DNA of 64,000 nucleotides from Nocardiopsis alborubida. Lineage in GTDB: Bacteria > Actinomycetota > Actinomycetes > Streptosporangiales > Streptosporangiaceae. Under the pieces are notes generated by a model. The model saw only the letters and a list, made by a program, of their open reading frames with translations, had not been told where the DNA came from and made no database searches. The position numbers and the translations under genes are program-made. Positions 8,779 through 17,665 of the stretch are shown here, piece after piece. The number at the start of each line of letters is the position of its first letter. Position 1 is the stretch's first letter. The DNA is taken from the NCBI RefSeq assembly GCF_012396365.1, contig NZ_JAAXPG010000006.1, positions 1-64,000 on the forward strand, read 5' to 3'.

Positions 8779-10172
8779 CTCCGTCGGCCTGGCCTGACAT
8801 CGCCCCGCTGACCACCGGTGAGCCCGGGGAGTGGATCAGCGCGTTCGCGGTCGCCCTGGTGCTGACCGCCGTCGCGGGCTTCCTGGTGGCCGCGGAGGTC
8901 GCCGTCACCCGTGTGATGTCCGTGGGCCTGCCCGAGGCGAGCCCCGGTGAGCGCGTGGCCAAGGCCGGGCGCCGCTGGGAGCGGGTGTCGGCCGACCCGA
9001 CCCGCCACCTCAACGTGCTGCTGTTCCTGCGCGTGGTGTGCGAGGTGTGCGCGGTGCTGGCCGCCGCCGTGGGCATGGTGTTCCTGCTGGGACTGGGCTG
9101 GCCCGCCCTCGGGTTGACCGCCGCGGCGATGGTCGTGGTGGAGTCGGTGCTGATCGCGATCGCGCCGCGCATCCTCGGCCGCCAGTTCTCCGGGGCCTTC
9201 GCGCGCGCCAGCGCGGCGGTGGTCTACCCGGTCCAGGTCGTGGTGGGCCCCATCGCCCAGCTGTTCGTGGGGGCGGGCCGCGCGCTCACCCCGCGCGCCA
9301 AGGGCGACCGCGAGGGCCCCTTCAGCACCGAGGTGGAGCTGCGCCAGCTGGTGGACCTGGCCGAGCGGGGGGAGGTCATCGACCCCGAGGAGAGCCAGAT
9401 GATCCACTCGGTGTTCAAGCTCGACGACACGCCCGTGCGAGAGGTGATGGTGCCCCGCCCCGACATCGTGTTCACCAGCCGTGACGCCGACGCCGACGCG
9501 GTGCTGACCCTGGCGCTGGCCAGCGGGTACTCGCGTATCCCGGTGACGGGTGAGGACGAGGACGACGTGGTCGGCATCGTCTACCTCAAGGACCTGGTGT
9601 ACCAGCTGCGCGACCGCTGGGCCGCGGCCGCGGGCACCGACGACGAGGTGCCGCTCACCGCGGGCGACGTGATGCGCCAGGCGAACTACGTCCCCGACAC
9701 CAAGCCCATCGACGAGCTGCTGCGCGAGATGCAGCAGCAGCGCAACCACGTCGCCGTGGCCATCGACGAGTACGGCGGCACGGCGGGCCTGGTCACCCTG
9801 GAGGACATCGTGGAGGAGATCGTCGGTGAGATCACCGACGAGTACGACCACGAGATCCCGCCGGTGGCCTGGCTCGACGCGGACCGGGTGCGGGTGACCG
9901 CCCGCCTGCCGCTGGGTGAGCTGGACGAGCTGTTCCCGGACCGGAACCTGGACGTGACGGACGTGGAGACCGTCGGCGGACTCGTGGCGTTCGTCCTGGG
10001 CCGGGTGCCCGCGGGAGGGGACCGGGCCGAATACGCTGGTCTCCGACTCACCCTCGAGGGCAAGAACAGCCGCCGGAGCCGGATGACCACGGTCCTGGTG
10101 GAGCGCCTGCCCGCCGACGCCGCAGGGGCGCCGCAGGAGGGGAACGACGACGTGAGGAGCACGGAGCAGTGA
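8775..10172 (+). CDS. CNNM/CorC-type hemolysin family membrane protein with CBS domains
   Basis: A 465-residue protein. The N-terminal DUF21/CNNM transmembrane region (residues about 18-170) has several hydrophobic segments. Next comes the linker EVELRQLVDLAERGEVIDPEESQMIHSVF and the signature VREVMVPRPDIV. A tandem CBS pair follows (about 225-350), including IPVTGEDEDDVVGIVYLKDL and VAVAIDEYGGTAGLVTLEDI. The CorC/HlyC C-terminal domain ends the protein. Family members are implicated in magnesium/cobalt efflux or membrane stress; the transported ion cannot be told here. It sits in the ybeY-era operon. Confidence 0.93.
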   Translation: MTPSAWPDIAPLTTGEPGEWISAFAVALVLTAVAGFLVAAEVAVTRVMSVGLPEASPGERVAKAGRRWERVSADPTRHLNVLLFLRVVCEVCAVLAAAVGMVFLLGLGWPALGLTAAAMVVVESVLIAIAPRILGRQFSGAFARASAAVVYPVQVVVGPIAQLFVGAGRALTPRAKGDREGPFSTEVELRQLVDLAERGEVIDPEESQMIHSVFKLDDTPVREVMVPRPDIVFTSRDADADAVLTLALASGYSRIPVTGEDEDDVVGIVYLKDLVYQLRDRWAAAAGTDDEVPLTAGDVMRQANYVPDTKPIDELLREMQQQRNHVAVAIDEYGGTAGLVTLEDIVEEIVGEITDEYDHEIPPVAWLDADRVRVTARLPLGELDELFPDRNLDVTDVETVGGLVAFVLGRVPAGGDRAEYAGLRLTLEGKNSRRSRMTTVLVERLPADAAGAPQEGNDDVRSTEQ

Positions 10173-10513
10173 CGGAGACGACGGGGCTCGGCCCCGAGGA
10201 CGGCAAGCTCATCACGCTCGCGCGGGCTTCCCGTGCCCGCAACGCGGCGGCGGAGGGCGCGGCGGTGCGCGACGAGACCGGACGCACGTACGTGGCCACG
10301 ACGGTGTCGCTGCCCTCGCTCCGGCTGTCCGCACTCCAGGCGGCCGTGGCCGCGGCCGTCTCGGGTGAGGCCGCCGCGCTGGAGGCCGCCGTTGTGGTCA
10401 CCGAGGCCGCGGAGCTGACCGAGGACGACCGCGCGGTGGCGGACGACCTGAAGACCCAGGTGGTGGTGATCGCCGCCCCTGACGGGGTGCCCGCGAGCAT
10501 CACCCGGCGCTGA
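10169..10513 (+). CDS. cytidine-deaminase-like protein lacking catalytic residues
   Basis: A 114-residue protein whose GTG overlaps the CNNM stop (GTGA). Gene order and fold pattern match the actinobacterial cytidine-deaminase-like gene found between the CNNM gene and era. The segment LSALQAAVAAAVSG aligns with the deaminase CAE-x-AA-x-x-A helix, but the zinc Cys/His and catalytic Glu are replaced by Ser and Leu. No P-C-x-x-C motif exists; the protein has no cysteine or histidine at all. It is therefore probably not a zinc deaminase. Any role is unknown. Confidence 0.75.
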   Translation: MTETTGLGPEDGKLITLARASRARNAAAEGAAVRDETGRTYVATTVSLPSLRLSALQAAVAAAVSGEAAALEAAVVVTEAAELTEDDRAVADDLKTQVVVIAAPDGVPASITRR

Positions 10514-10522
10514 GAAGGACGC

Positions 10523-11491
10523 ATGAACGAGCTCGACCTGGAGAAGCTGCGCCTGCCGTTGCAGATGCCCTCCCACCCGGAAGGCTTCCGCAGCGGTTTC
10601 GCGTGCTTCGTGGGCCGCCCCAACGTGGGCAAGTCCACCCTGATGAACGCGCTGGTCGGGCAGAAGGTGGCGATCACCAGCAACCGGCCCCAGACCACGC
10701 GGCGCACGGTGCGCGGAATCGTGCACCGGCCCGACGCGCAGCTGATCATCGTGGACACGCCCGGCCTGCACAAGCCGCGCACCCTTCTGGGCGAGCGGTT
10801 GGACTCGCTGGTGCGGTCCACCCTGGTCGAGGTGGACGTGATCGTGTTCTGTCTGCCGGCCAACGAGCCGATCGGGCGGGGCGACACCTACATCGCCAAG
10901 GAGCTGGCGGAGCAGACCAACACCCCCGTGGTCGCCCTGGTCACCAAGACCGACCTGGTGGACCGGGACGCCGTGGGCCGTCATCTGATGGCGGTGAACG
11001 AGCTGGGCGACTGGGCCGACATCGTCCCCGTCTCGGCCCAGGGGGGTTTCCAGCTGGATACCGTCACCGACGTGCTGTGCTCGCACCTGCCGGAGGGGCC
11101 GCCGCTGTACCCGGACGGCGACCTCACCGACGAGCCGGACGAGATGCTGGTGGCCGAGCTGGTGCGCGAGGCGGCACTGGAGGGCGTGCGCGACGAGCTG
11201 CCGCACTCCATCGCGGTGGTCGTGGACGAGATGTACGAACGCGAGAACACCCGCCCGGGCAAGGAGCTGATGGACATCTACGCGTCGCTGTACGTGGAGC
11301 GCTCCAGCCAGAAGGCGATCGTGATCGGGTCCAAGGGCTCGCGTCTGCGCGACGTGGGTTCGCGGTCCCGCAAGCAGATCGAGGCCCTGCTGGGCCGCCG
11401 GGTGTTCCTGGACCTGCGGGTGCGGGTGGCCAAGGACTGGCAACGAGACCCCAAGCAGCTGCGCAAGCTGGGCTTCGACCAGCCCACCTGA
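10523..11491 (+). CDS. era: GTPase Era
   Basis: A 322-residue ribosome-assembly GTPase that binds 16S rRNA. ATG 10523 follows GAAGGACG. GTPase motifs: G1 GRPNVGKS (residues 31-38), G2 region TTRRTVRG, G3 DTPG, G4 TKTD and G5 VSA. The C-terminal KH domain includes the segment IVIGSKGSRLRDVGSRSRKQ. It is the last gene of the phoH-ybeY-CNNM-era run and ends at a perfect bidirectional hairpin. Confidence 0.97.
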   Translation: MNELDLEKLRLPLQMPSHPEGFRSGFACFVGRPNVGKSTLMNALVGQKVAITSNRPQTTRRTVRGIVHRPDAQLIIVDTPGLHKPRTLLGERLDSLVRSTLVEVDVIVFCLPANEPIGRGDTYIAKELAEQTNTPVVALVTKTDLVDRDAVGRHLMAVNELGDWADIVPVSAQGGFQLDTVTDVLCSHLPEGPPLYPDGDLTDEPDEMLVAELVREAALEGVRDELPHSIAVVVDEMYERENTRPGKELMDIYASLYVERSSQKAIVIGSKGSRLRDVGSRSRKQIEALLGRRVFLDLRVRVAKDWQRDPKQLRKLGFDQPT

Positions 11492-11604
11492 CGGGTCGGC
11501 CGGAAGTGTCGCCGGTGTGACGCACGGGGTTCTGGCCCGCGCGGGTCCTGTACTCGCAGCGAGGCCGGGGCGCCGACGTCGGCTGTGGGCACAAGATCAC
11601 CGTG

Positions 11605-11641
11605 AACAGGCCGGGCCGGGGATTCCCCGGCCCGGCCTGTT
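11605..11641. terminator. bidirectional terminator between era and the IclR gene
   Basis: A perfect 17-bp stem: 11605-11621 (AACAGGCCGGGCCGGGG) pairs with 11625-11641 around ATT. The right arm reaches into the stop codon of the convergent IclR gene. Confidence 0.9.
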
Positions 11642-12452
11642 ACGTCTGGTTGTTGAGGTCGGTGGCCAGCAGGGTGGCGCAGCGCCGCACGATGGGGGCG
11701 GCGCGGTCCACGAACTCCCAGCTCACCCGGGCCTCGGGGCCCGACACCGACACCGCCATCCCCGATGGCGCACCCGCGACGGGGACCGCCACGCAGCGCA
11801 CGCCGACCTCCTGCTCGCCGTCGTCCACGGCGAAGCCCTGCGAGCGGACCCGGCGCAGCTCGGTGAGGAAGTCGTCGGGGTCGGTGATGGTGCGGTCGGT
11901 GGCGGCGGGCATGCCGGTGCGGCGGACCGTGGCCAGCACCTCCTCGTCGTCGAGCTGGGACAGCAGCGCCTTGCCCACGCCCGCCGAGTGCGGCAGCACG
12001 CGGCGCCCCACCTCGGTGAACATGCGCATGGAGTGCTGTGAGGGCACCTGGGCGACGTAGACGACCTTGTCGCCGTCGAGCATGGCGAGGTTGGCGGTCT
12101 CGCCCAGGTCCTCCACCAGCTGCGCCAGGTGCGGTCTCGCCCAGGTGCCCAGCATCTGCGAGGCCTTGTCGCCCAGCCCGATCAGCCGGGGGCCCAGCGC
12201 GTAGCGGCGGGAGGGCAGCTGGCGTACGTAACCGTTGCCGACCAGGGTGCGGATGATGCGGTGGATGGTCGGCAGCGGGAGGCCCGAGGACTCGGCCAGC
12301 TGGCTCAGCGAGGTCTCGCCGCCCGCCTCGGCCATGATCTCCAGCAGGGAGAAGGCGCGGTCGAGGGACTGCACGCCGCCGGGGCGTCCGCGTTTGCCCT
12401 GGTCTTCAGGGTGTAGAGAGGTCTGTGGGGCTGACAAGGATCGTGCTCCCAT
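11640..12452 (-). CDS. IclR family regulator, probable AllR-type repressor of ureide catabolism
   Basis: 270 residues from ATG 12452. The frame is open to 12611, but the extra N-terminus is low complexity, and a TGnTATAGA promoter lies at 12517-12525 inside it, so 12452 is preferred. The winged helix is GGVQSLDRAFSLLEIMAEAG...LSQLAESSGLPLPTIHRIIRTL (about residues 30-75, abbreviated). The effector domain contains HSAGVGKALLSQL and a late cysteine motif, GVRCVAVPV. IclR proteins of this kind (AllR) respond to ureide or glyoxylate signals. It diverges from the aldolase-allantoinase operon and is its natural regulator; that is inference from context. Confidence 0.88.
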   Translation of the reverse strand: MGARSLSAPQTSLHPEDQGKRGRPGGVQSLDRAFSLLEIMAEAGGETSLSQLAESSGLPLPTIHRIIRTLVGNGYVRQLPSRRYALGPRLIGLGDKASQMLGTWARPHLAQLVEDLGETANLAMLDGDKVVYVAQVPSQHSMRMFTEVGRRVLPHSAGVGKALLSQLDDEEVLATVRRTGMPAATDRTITDPDDFLTELRRVRSQGFAVDDGEQEVGVRCVAVPVAGAPSGMAVSVSGPEARVSWEFVDRAAPIVRRCATLLATDLNNQT

Positions 12453-12516
12453 GCTGAGGGCCGTGGGTTCGGGGTCCTGCCTCCGCGGGGGGAGGACGGT
12501 TTCCGGCTCACTGTCT

Positions 12517-12550
12517 TCTATAGCACGTGGAACGGCGGCGTTCCGGTGCT
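12517..12550 (-). promoter_or_regulatory. promoter of the IclR gene with inverted repeat
   Basis: Read on the minus strand, TGCTATAGA is an extended -10 (TATAGA at 12517-12522). An inverted repeat covers the spacer and -35 side: AGCAC and GGAACG on the left pair with CGTTCC and GTGCT on the right (12522-12550, one base asymmetric). This fits autoregulation. No good -35 is seen. Confidence 0.6.
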
Positions 12551-12592
12551 CCGGGAACCTGCGTCCCGGGATCTTGGACACCTCGGGCTCTC

Positions 12593-12631
12593 TTGTTATT
12601 CCGGATAGCAAAAGTTACTATCCACGATAGG
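12593..12631 (+). promoter_or_regulatory. promoter and GGATAG operator of the aldolase-allantoinase operon
   Basis: TTGTTA (12593-12598), a 17-base spacer and TACTAT (12616-12621) form a good vegetative promoter. GGATAG (12603-12608) and CTATCC (12618-12623) are inverted around 9 bases and overlap the -10. A third half site, GATAGG (12626-12631), makes CTATC-CAC-GATAG. This is the likely binding region of the divergent IclR protein. Confidence 0.7.
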
Positions 12632-12659
12632 AAAAACTAGCCTGGGAGAGGACATACAC

Positions 12660-13964
12660 GTGCAACAGGACCGGTCCGAGAACCGCCGCAGGGAACCCGA
12701 TCTCGGTCTGGACGTACTCACCGCCGGACTGAACGCCCGCCTGGCCGACGCCGACGCCCGGCTCGTCCGCGACTACCCGGGCTCCTCCGGGGCCCGCCAG
12801 CCGGTGCACACCGTCTACGTCCCCGCGGACCGCGTCCGGACCGGCCTGGTCCGGGAGTGGGGCGAGGCCGCCCTGCGAAGCCTGGACGAGTACGCGTCCG
12901 ACGCCGCGGCACTGGCCGCCGCCACCGGTGTGGACGAGGAGGCGGTGGCCGGGGTCCTGCCCCGCCTGCGCGACAAGCTCGTCCGCGAGCCGGTCGAGGA
13001 CCTGCGCGTGGACCTGGAGGACGGCTACGGCGACCGGGGCGACGCGCAGGAGGACCGCGACACCGTCGACGCCGCCCGCGCCCTGTGCTCCGACCTGGGC
13101 GCCGGACAGGCCCCGCCCGTCCTCGGCGTCCGGATGAAGGGCATGGAGGCGGCCGGACGCGCCCGCGGCGCCCGCAGCCTCGCGCTGTTCCTGCACACCC
13201 TCCTTGAGGAGCTGGGCGGCCTGCCGGACGGGCTCGCGCTCACCCTGCCCAAGATCACCTCCGTGGAGCAGGTCGAGGCGATGGTCTGGCTCGCCGAGGA
13301 GCTGGAGCGGCGCCTGGAGCTGCCCGAGGGGCGGCTGCGGTTCGAGTTGCAGATCGAGACCCCGCAGTCGGTCCTGCTCCCCGACGGCACGGTGGCCGTC
13401 GCCCGCATGATCGGCGCCGGACAGGGGCGGGTCAGCGCCCTGCACTACGGCACCTACGACTACAGCGCCGCCTGCGGGATCACCGCCGCCTACCAGAGCA
13501 TGGCCCACCCGGTCGCCGACCACGCCAAGGCCGTCATGCAGGTGGCCGCGGCCGGAACGGGGGTGTGGCTCTCCGACGGCTCCACCAACGTGCTGCCCGT
13601 GGGCTCGGCAGAGGAGGTGCACGCCGCCTGGCGCCTGCACGCCTCCCTGGTCCGCCGCTCCCTGGAGCGCGGCTTCTACCAGGGCTGGGACCTGCACCCG
13701 CACCAGCTGCCCACCCGCTACCTGGCCACCTACGTCTTCTACCGCGAGGCCTTCGCGCCCGCCGCCGCGCGCCTGCGCGCCTACCTCGGCGCCGTCGCCG
13801 GCGGCGTGCTGGACGAGCCCGCCACCGCCCAGGCGTTGGCCGCCGCCCTCGTGAGCGGGGTACGCTGCGGGGCGCTGGACGAGGCCGAGGTGGCCGACGC
13901 CGCCGGAACCGACACCCGCACACTCGTCGGCCTGGCCAGTCGACGGGTGGGACAGGAGCAGTGA
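12660..13964 (+). CDS. HpcH/HpaI-like aldolase (DUF6986-type), ureide cluster
   Basis: A 434-residue protein from GTG 12660 (GAGAGGAC ribosome site). Features fit the aldolase/citrate lyase TIM barrel: [10 protein letters not shown] (about residues 119-128), an RMKGME segment, [27 protein letters not shown] with the metal-type Glu, and [13 protein letters not shown]. It is distantly malate-synthase-like. It is first in an operon with allantoinase, suggesting action on a C2/C4 product such as glyoxylate or ureidoglycolate. The reaction is not established. No recognisable ureidoglycolate lyase exists in the cluster, which makes this gene worth attention. Confidence 0.72.
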   Translation: MQQDRSENRRREPDLGLDVLTAGLNARLADADARLVRDYPGSSGARQPVHTVYVPADRVRTGLVREWGEAALRSLDEYASDAAALAAATGVDEEAVAGVLPRLRDKLVREPVEDLRVDLEDGYGDRGDAQEDRDTVDAARALCSDLGAGQAPPVLGVRMKGMEAAGRARGARSLALFLHTLLEELGGLPDGLALTLPKITSVEQVEAMVWLAEELERRLELPEGRLRFELQIETPQSVLLPDGTVAVARMIGAGQGRVSALHYGTYDYSAACGITAAYQSMAHPVADHAKAVMQVAAAGTGVWLSDGSTNVLPVGSAEEVHAAWRLHASLVRRSLERGFYQGWDLHPHQLPTRYLATYVFYREAFAPAAARLRAYLGAVAGGVLDEPATAQALAAALVSGVRCGALDEAEVADAAGTDTRTLVGLASRRVGQEQ

Positions 13965-13969
13965 CACAC

Positions 13970-15319
13970 ATGACCCAGCACGATCTCGCCGTCCGCGCCC
14001 GCCGCGCCCTCACCCCCGAGGGAGAGAGGCCCGTCACCGTCGGGGTGCGCGACGGGCGCGTGGTCAACGTCCTGGAGGGGGAGTCCGCGCCGCTCATCGC
14101 CCGCCGCGAGATCACCCTGGCCGAGGACGAGGTGCTGCTGCCCGGCCTGGTCGACACACACGTGCACGTCAACGAGCCCGGGCGCACCGAGTGGGAGGGC
14201 TTCGCCACCGCCACGCGGGCCGCCGCCCTGGGCGGGATCACGACCCTGGTCGACATGCCGCTCAACAGCGTGCCGCCGACCACCACCGTCGCCGGGCTCG
14301 ACGCCAAGCAGGCCGCCGCCGAGGGCAAGCTCGCCGTGGACGTGGGCTTCTGGGGAGGGGCGGTCCCCGAGAACAGCCGCTCCGGCGCCACGAAGGAGCT
14401 CGCCGCGCTGTGGGAGCGCGGGGTGTTCGGGTTCAAGGCGTTCCTGTCCCCGTCGGGGGTGGAGGAGTTCGGCCACCTGTCCCCGGAGGAGCTGTACTCG
14501 GCCGCGGAGGCGATCGGGGAGTTCGGCGGCCGGCTCATCGTGCACGCCGAGGACCCCGGCGTCCTGGACGGGGCGCCGCCCGCGGCCGGACGCGACTACG
14601 CCGCCTTCCTGGCCTCGCGGCCCGACACCGCCGAGAACGAGGCGATCGCCCGGGTGATCGACGTGGCCAGGGCCACCGGCACCCACGCGCACGTGCTGCA
14701 CCTGTCCAGCGCCTCCGCGCTGCCGTTGATCGCCCAGGCCAGGGCCGACGGGGTGCCGCTGACGGTGGAGACCTGCCCGCACTACCTCACCCTGGAGGCC
14801 GAGGGCGTGCCCGCCGGGGCCACCCAGTACAAGTGCTGCCCGCCCATCCGGGACGCGGCCAACCGCGACCTGCTGTGGCGCGCGCTCGCCGACGGGCTGA
14901 TCGACTGCGTGGTCAGCGACCACTCGCCCAGCACCCCCGACCTCAAGGACCTGGACACCGGCGACTTCGGCACCGCGTGGGGCGGGGTGTCCGGGCTCCA
15001 GGTGGGCTTCTCCGCGGTGTGGACCGAGGCCCGCCGCCGCGGCGGTTCCCTGGCGGACGTGGTGCGGTGGATGTCGTCCGGGCCCGCGCGGGTGGCCGGA
15101 CTGCGCGGCAAGGGCGCCATCGCCGAGGGCGCGGACGCCGACTTCGCCGTGGTCGCCCCGGAGGAGTCCTTCCGGGTGGACGTGCGCGCGCTGGAGCACC
15201 GCAACCCGGTGAGCCCCTACGACGGGGCCGAACTGCTCGGGCGGGTGCGCCGCACCGTCCTGCGCGGCCGGGACGTGGGGCCAGAGGACAGGGCCGGGCG
15301 GATGCTCGTCCGTCGGTAG
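13970..15319 (+). CDS. allB: allantoinase
   Basis: 449 residues. Allantoinase opens the hydantoin ring of allantoin to give allantoate. The amidohydrolase metal site is complete: HVH in [11 protein letters not shown] (about residues 59-69), the lysine to be carboxylated in [21 protein letters not shown], and Asp in [11 protein letters not shown] 13970 is used; an in-frame GTG at 13961 overlapping the previous stop is equally possible because the AGGAG lies between ideal spacings. Second gene of the operon, followed by a terminator and converging with allantoicase. Confidence 0.95.
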   Translation: MTQHDLAVRARRALTPEGERPVTVGVRDGRVVNVLEGESAPLIARREITLAEDEVLLPGLVDTHVHVNEPGRTEWEGFATATRAAALGGITTLVDMPLNSVPPTTTVAGLDAKQAAAEGKLAVDVGFWGGAVPENSRSGATKELAALWERGVFGFKAFLSPSGVEEFGHLSPEELYSAAEAIGEFGGRLIVHAEDPGVLDGAPPAAGRDYAAFLASRPDTAENEAIARVIDVARATGTHAHVLHLSSASALPLIAQARADGVPLTVETCPHYLTLEAEGVPAGATQYKCCPPIRDAANRDLLWRALADGLIDCVVSDHSPSTPDLKDLDTGDFGTAWGGVSGLQVGFSAVWTEARRRGGSLADVVRWMSSGPARVAGLRGKGAIAEGADADFAVVAPEESFRVDVRALEHRNPVSPYDGAELLGRVRRTVLRGRDVGPEDRAGRMLVRR

Positions 15320-15328
15320 GAACGGCGA

Positions 15329-15363
15329 CGGGCCGCCGCCGGGAGCATCCCGGCGGCGGCCCG
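15329..15363. terminator. terminator between allantoinase and allantoicase
   Basis: A 15-bp perfect stem: CGGGCCGCCGCCGGG (15329-15343) with its complement at 15349-15363, loop AGCAT. It lies between convergent genes. Confidence 0.88.
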
Positions 15364-15418
15364 GTCGTTGTCCGCCCAGCTGCCCGCGCGGTTGGCGCGG
15401 GCAGCGCGGGCGCGGAGG

Positions 15419-16546
15419 TCAGCCCCGCAGTTCGCTCCAGCGGTCGCGGAGGTGGTCGGCCCCGGCCCCGGTCAGGGAGCCGAAGACGTTGAGGCGGGCG
15501 ATGCCGCCGTCGGGGAACACGTCGGTGCGCACGTGGGTGGCGGTGACCGGGGTGTCCAGGACGAAGCGGTGGGCGCTGTCGGGTTCCAGGCGGGTGCGGG
15601 GGACGATCTCGAACCACGCGTCGGGGGTGTCGGAGTGCGCGTCGCGTCCCAGCACCGCCACCCAGCCCGCGGCGTTGCCCTTGAGGTAGGCGGTGTCCAG
15701 CTCCAGGGCGCGGACCGTGGCCTGGGCGGTGAGGCGGAAGCGCACCCAGTCGTGCTCGGTGTCGCGGCGGCGCCGGTTCTCCCAGCCGTCGTCCATCTTC
15801 TGTGAGCGGCCGGGGGCGATGATGTTGTCCGGTGAGGAGTAGAAGCGGTCCGAGGCGTCCTCGACCATGCCGCCGTTGACCAGGGCGGCCACGTCGAAGC
15901 CGCCGAGGGCGGTCAGCCAGTCGGGGTCGGGCACGGGCTCGCCGTACACGCGCAGGCGGGCGACGCCGCCGTCGGGGAACTGCTTGAGGCGCAGGTGGGT
16001 CCACCGGCGCCCGGCGTCCACCTCGAAGCCGTTGGCGGCGTGCCCGTACACGAAGGCGCGGGGGACGATCTCGGTCCACTCCGCCTTGAGCAGCTCGTCG
16101 GTGGTGGGGGTGCCCTCCAGGTGGACGGCCTCGACACTCACCTCGCGGGGGTGGTTGCCGCGGAAGTGCGCGGTGTCCACCACCACGCCGCGGACCAGGC
16201 CGGGCAGGCCGAGGCGGACCAGGGCCCAGTCGTGGTCGTCGGCCGCGGGGTGGGGCTGGTCGCCGCTCACACCGCGGCGCCTGCGGGTCTCCCAGCCGTC
16301 CATCACCTTGCCCTTGTGGCCGAAGGCGTGCGGGTCGAACACGGCCGGTTCGGGCAGCAGCAGGTTCTCGCGCTGGGCGAAGAACTCGTCGTTGGCCGCC
16401 ACGACCCCGGCGCCCAGGCGCCGGTCGGCCAGGTCGACCAGGGCCGAGAAGTCGAGGTCGGTGCCCCGGTAGTCGGCGTAGGGGTCGCCGCCCGCGTAGG
16501 GGCGGGCGTTGTAGGCGCGTGGATCGGTGGGCTGGGCCCCGCTCAT
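15419..16546 (-). CDS. alc: allantoicase
   Basis: 375 residues from ATG 16546, five bases after AGGAG. The two tandem allantoicase (galactose-binding-like) repeats are visible: GKVMDGWETRRRRG...WALVRLG in the first half and KMDDGWENRRRR...HDWVRFRL in the second (abbreviated), each followed by VDTAHFRGN or LDTAYLKGN. The enzyme hydrolyses allantoate to ureidoglycolate and urea. A near-perfect 21-base palindrome lies just upstream. The LysR gene is on the same strand 89 bases upstream; an 8-bp hairpin at its end (16632-16652) may separate them. Confidence 0.95.
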   Translation of the reverse strand: MSGAQPTDPRAYNARPYAGGDPYADYRGTDLDFSALVDLADRRLGAGVVAANDEFFAQRENLLLPEPAVFDPHAFGHKGKVMDGWETRRRRGVSGDQPHPAADDHDWALVRLGLPGLVRGVVVDTAHFRGNHPREVSVEAVHLEGTPTTDELLKAEWTEIVPRAFVYGHAANGFEVDAGRRWTHLRLKQFPDGGVARLRVYGEPVPDPDWLTALGGFDVAALVNGGMVEDASDRFYSSPDNIIAPGRSQKMDDGWENRRRRDTEHDWVRFRLTAQATVRALELDTAYLKGNAAGWVAVLGRDAHSDTPDAWFEIVPRTRLEPDSAHRFVLDTPVTATHVRTDVFPDGGIARLNVFGSLTGAGADHLRDRWSELRG

Positions 16547-16563
16547 GTTGCTCCTGAGAAAAG

Positions 16564-16584
16564 TGGACGTGTCGGACATGTCCA
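16564..16584 (-). promoter_or_regulatory. 21-base palindrome upstream of allantoicase
   Basis: TGGACGTGTC, one central base, GACATGTCCA: ten-base arms with a single mismatch, ending 18 bases before the allantoicase ATG and containing GGACATGTCC. It looks like a repressor site near the transcription start. The regulator is not identified. Confidence 0.55.
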
Positions 16585-16635
16585 GAGTCCCAAGAGAAAA
16601 CGGTTACTACCAGCGAAAGTTTCTGATCACTCTGT

Positions 16636-17562
16636 TCAGCTGAACTGAACAGAAGGGCGGCCCAGGTCCGCGGCGGTGTCGGCCAGGGCGCGCAGCACCG
16701 CCGCGACCTGGGGGCGACCGCCCGCCCCGGAGCGCACGGCGGAGACCACGTGGCGGCGCGGCTGGTCGGAGCGCAGCACCCGCAGGCTGACCCCGGGGGT
16801 GTCGTCCGCGGCGGCCAGCCGGGGGATCAGTGCGACGCCCATGCCCGCCGCCACCATGTCCAGGATGGCCCTCCAGTCGGAGGCCACGTGCGCCTGCCCC
16901 GGGACGAACCCCGCCTGGGCGCACGAGGCGACGGTGATGTCGTGCCAGGGGCCCGACGCCCCGTAGATCCACGGCTCCTCGGCCAGGTCGCGCAGACGCA
17001 GGGCGCGTGCGCCGGCCAGGCGGTGGTGGACGGGCAGGGCCGCGTCCAGGGGGTCGGTGAGCAGCTCGCGCCGGTCGTGTCGGCCGTCGTGGCCGGTGGG
17101 GGTCTGGGCGGCCAGGGACAGGCCGACGTCGATCTCGCCCGCTGACAACAGGTCGTAGACCTCGGCCGCCTCGGCCTGGTGCACCCGCGTGGTCAGGCCG
17201 GGGTAGGCGCGCCGCAGGGCGCCCAGCGCGGGCACCACGAGGCTGGGGATGGCGGTGGCGAAGGCGCCCACGCGCACGTGCCCGGCCTCGCCCCGGGCGA
17301 AGCCCTCCAGCTCGGCCTCGGCCCGCTCCAGCTGGGCCAGGACGATGTCGGTGTGGCGCAGCAGGGCGTACGCCGCGTCGGTGAGGCGGACCCGCCGCCC
17401 GTGCGCCTCCAGCAGGGCGACCCCCACCTGCTGGGAGAGGGAGGACAGCTGCTGGGAGACGGCGGAGGGGGTCATGCACAGGGCCTCCGCCGTGGCCCGG
17501 ACGGTCCCGAACTCCTCCAGGGCGCGCAGGACGCGGAGTTTGCGAAGATCCCAGTCGGTCAC
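16636..17562 (-). CDS. LysR family transcriptional regulator
   Basis: 308 residues from GTG 17562, placing the start where LysR proteins normally begin (VTDWDLRKLRVLRALEEFGT). The longer frame to 17628 adds a poorly typical N-terminus. The helix-turn-helix is GTVRATAEALCMTPSAVSQQ, with a substrate-binding domain from about residue 90 (HVRVGAFATAIPSLVVPAL). It lies inside the purine-catabolic block between allantoicase and the nucleobase permease, so control of purine or ureide uptake is plausible but unproven. Confidence 0.88.
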   Translation of the reverse strand: MTDWDLRKLRVLRALEEFGTVRATAEALCMTPSAVSQQLSSLSQQVGVALLEAHGRRVRLTDAAYALLRHTDIVLAQLERAEAELEGFARGEAGHVRVGAFATAIPSLVVPALGALRRAYPGLTTRVHQAEAAEVYDLLSAGEIDVGLSLAAQTPTGHDGRHDRRELLTDPLDAALPVHHRLAGARALRLRDLAEEPWIYGASGPWHDITVASCAQAGFVPGQAHVASDWRAILDMVAAGMGVALIPRLAAADDTPGVSLRVLRSDQPRRHVVSAVRSGAGGRPQVAAVLRALADTAADLGRPSVQFS

Positions 17563-17599
17563 CCTGTCAGGAATACCATTCAGCAGCCCTGAACGGAAC

Positions 17600-17632
17600 G
17601 CCGGTGTCCGCGGGGATCGCGCGGACACCGGC
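17600..17632 (-). terminator. terminator after the nucleobase permease
   Basis: A 13-bp perfect stem: GCCGGTGTCCGCG (17600-17612) with its complement (17620-17632), loop GGGATCG. It ends the uraD-hiuH-uox-permease strand just before the LysR gene. Confidence 0.85.
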
Positions 17633-17665
17633 TCCGGGGGTGGGGGCGCGGCCCCCGGCGACGGG

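Noticed and set aside
12453-12611. N-terminal extension of the IclR protein to ATG 12611
   Set aside because: A promoter-like TGCTATAGA and inverted repeat lie inside it and the residues are low complexity; the start at 12452 is preferred.
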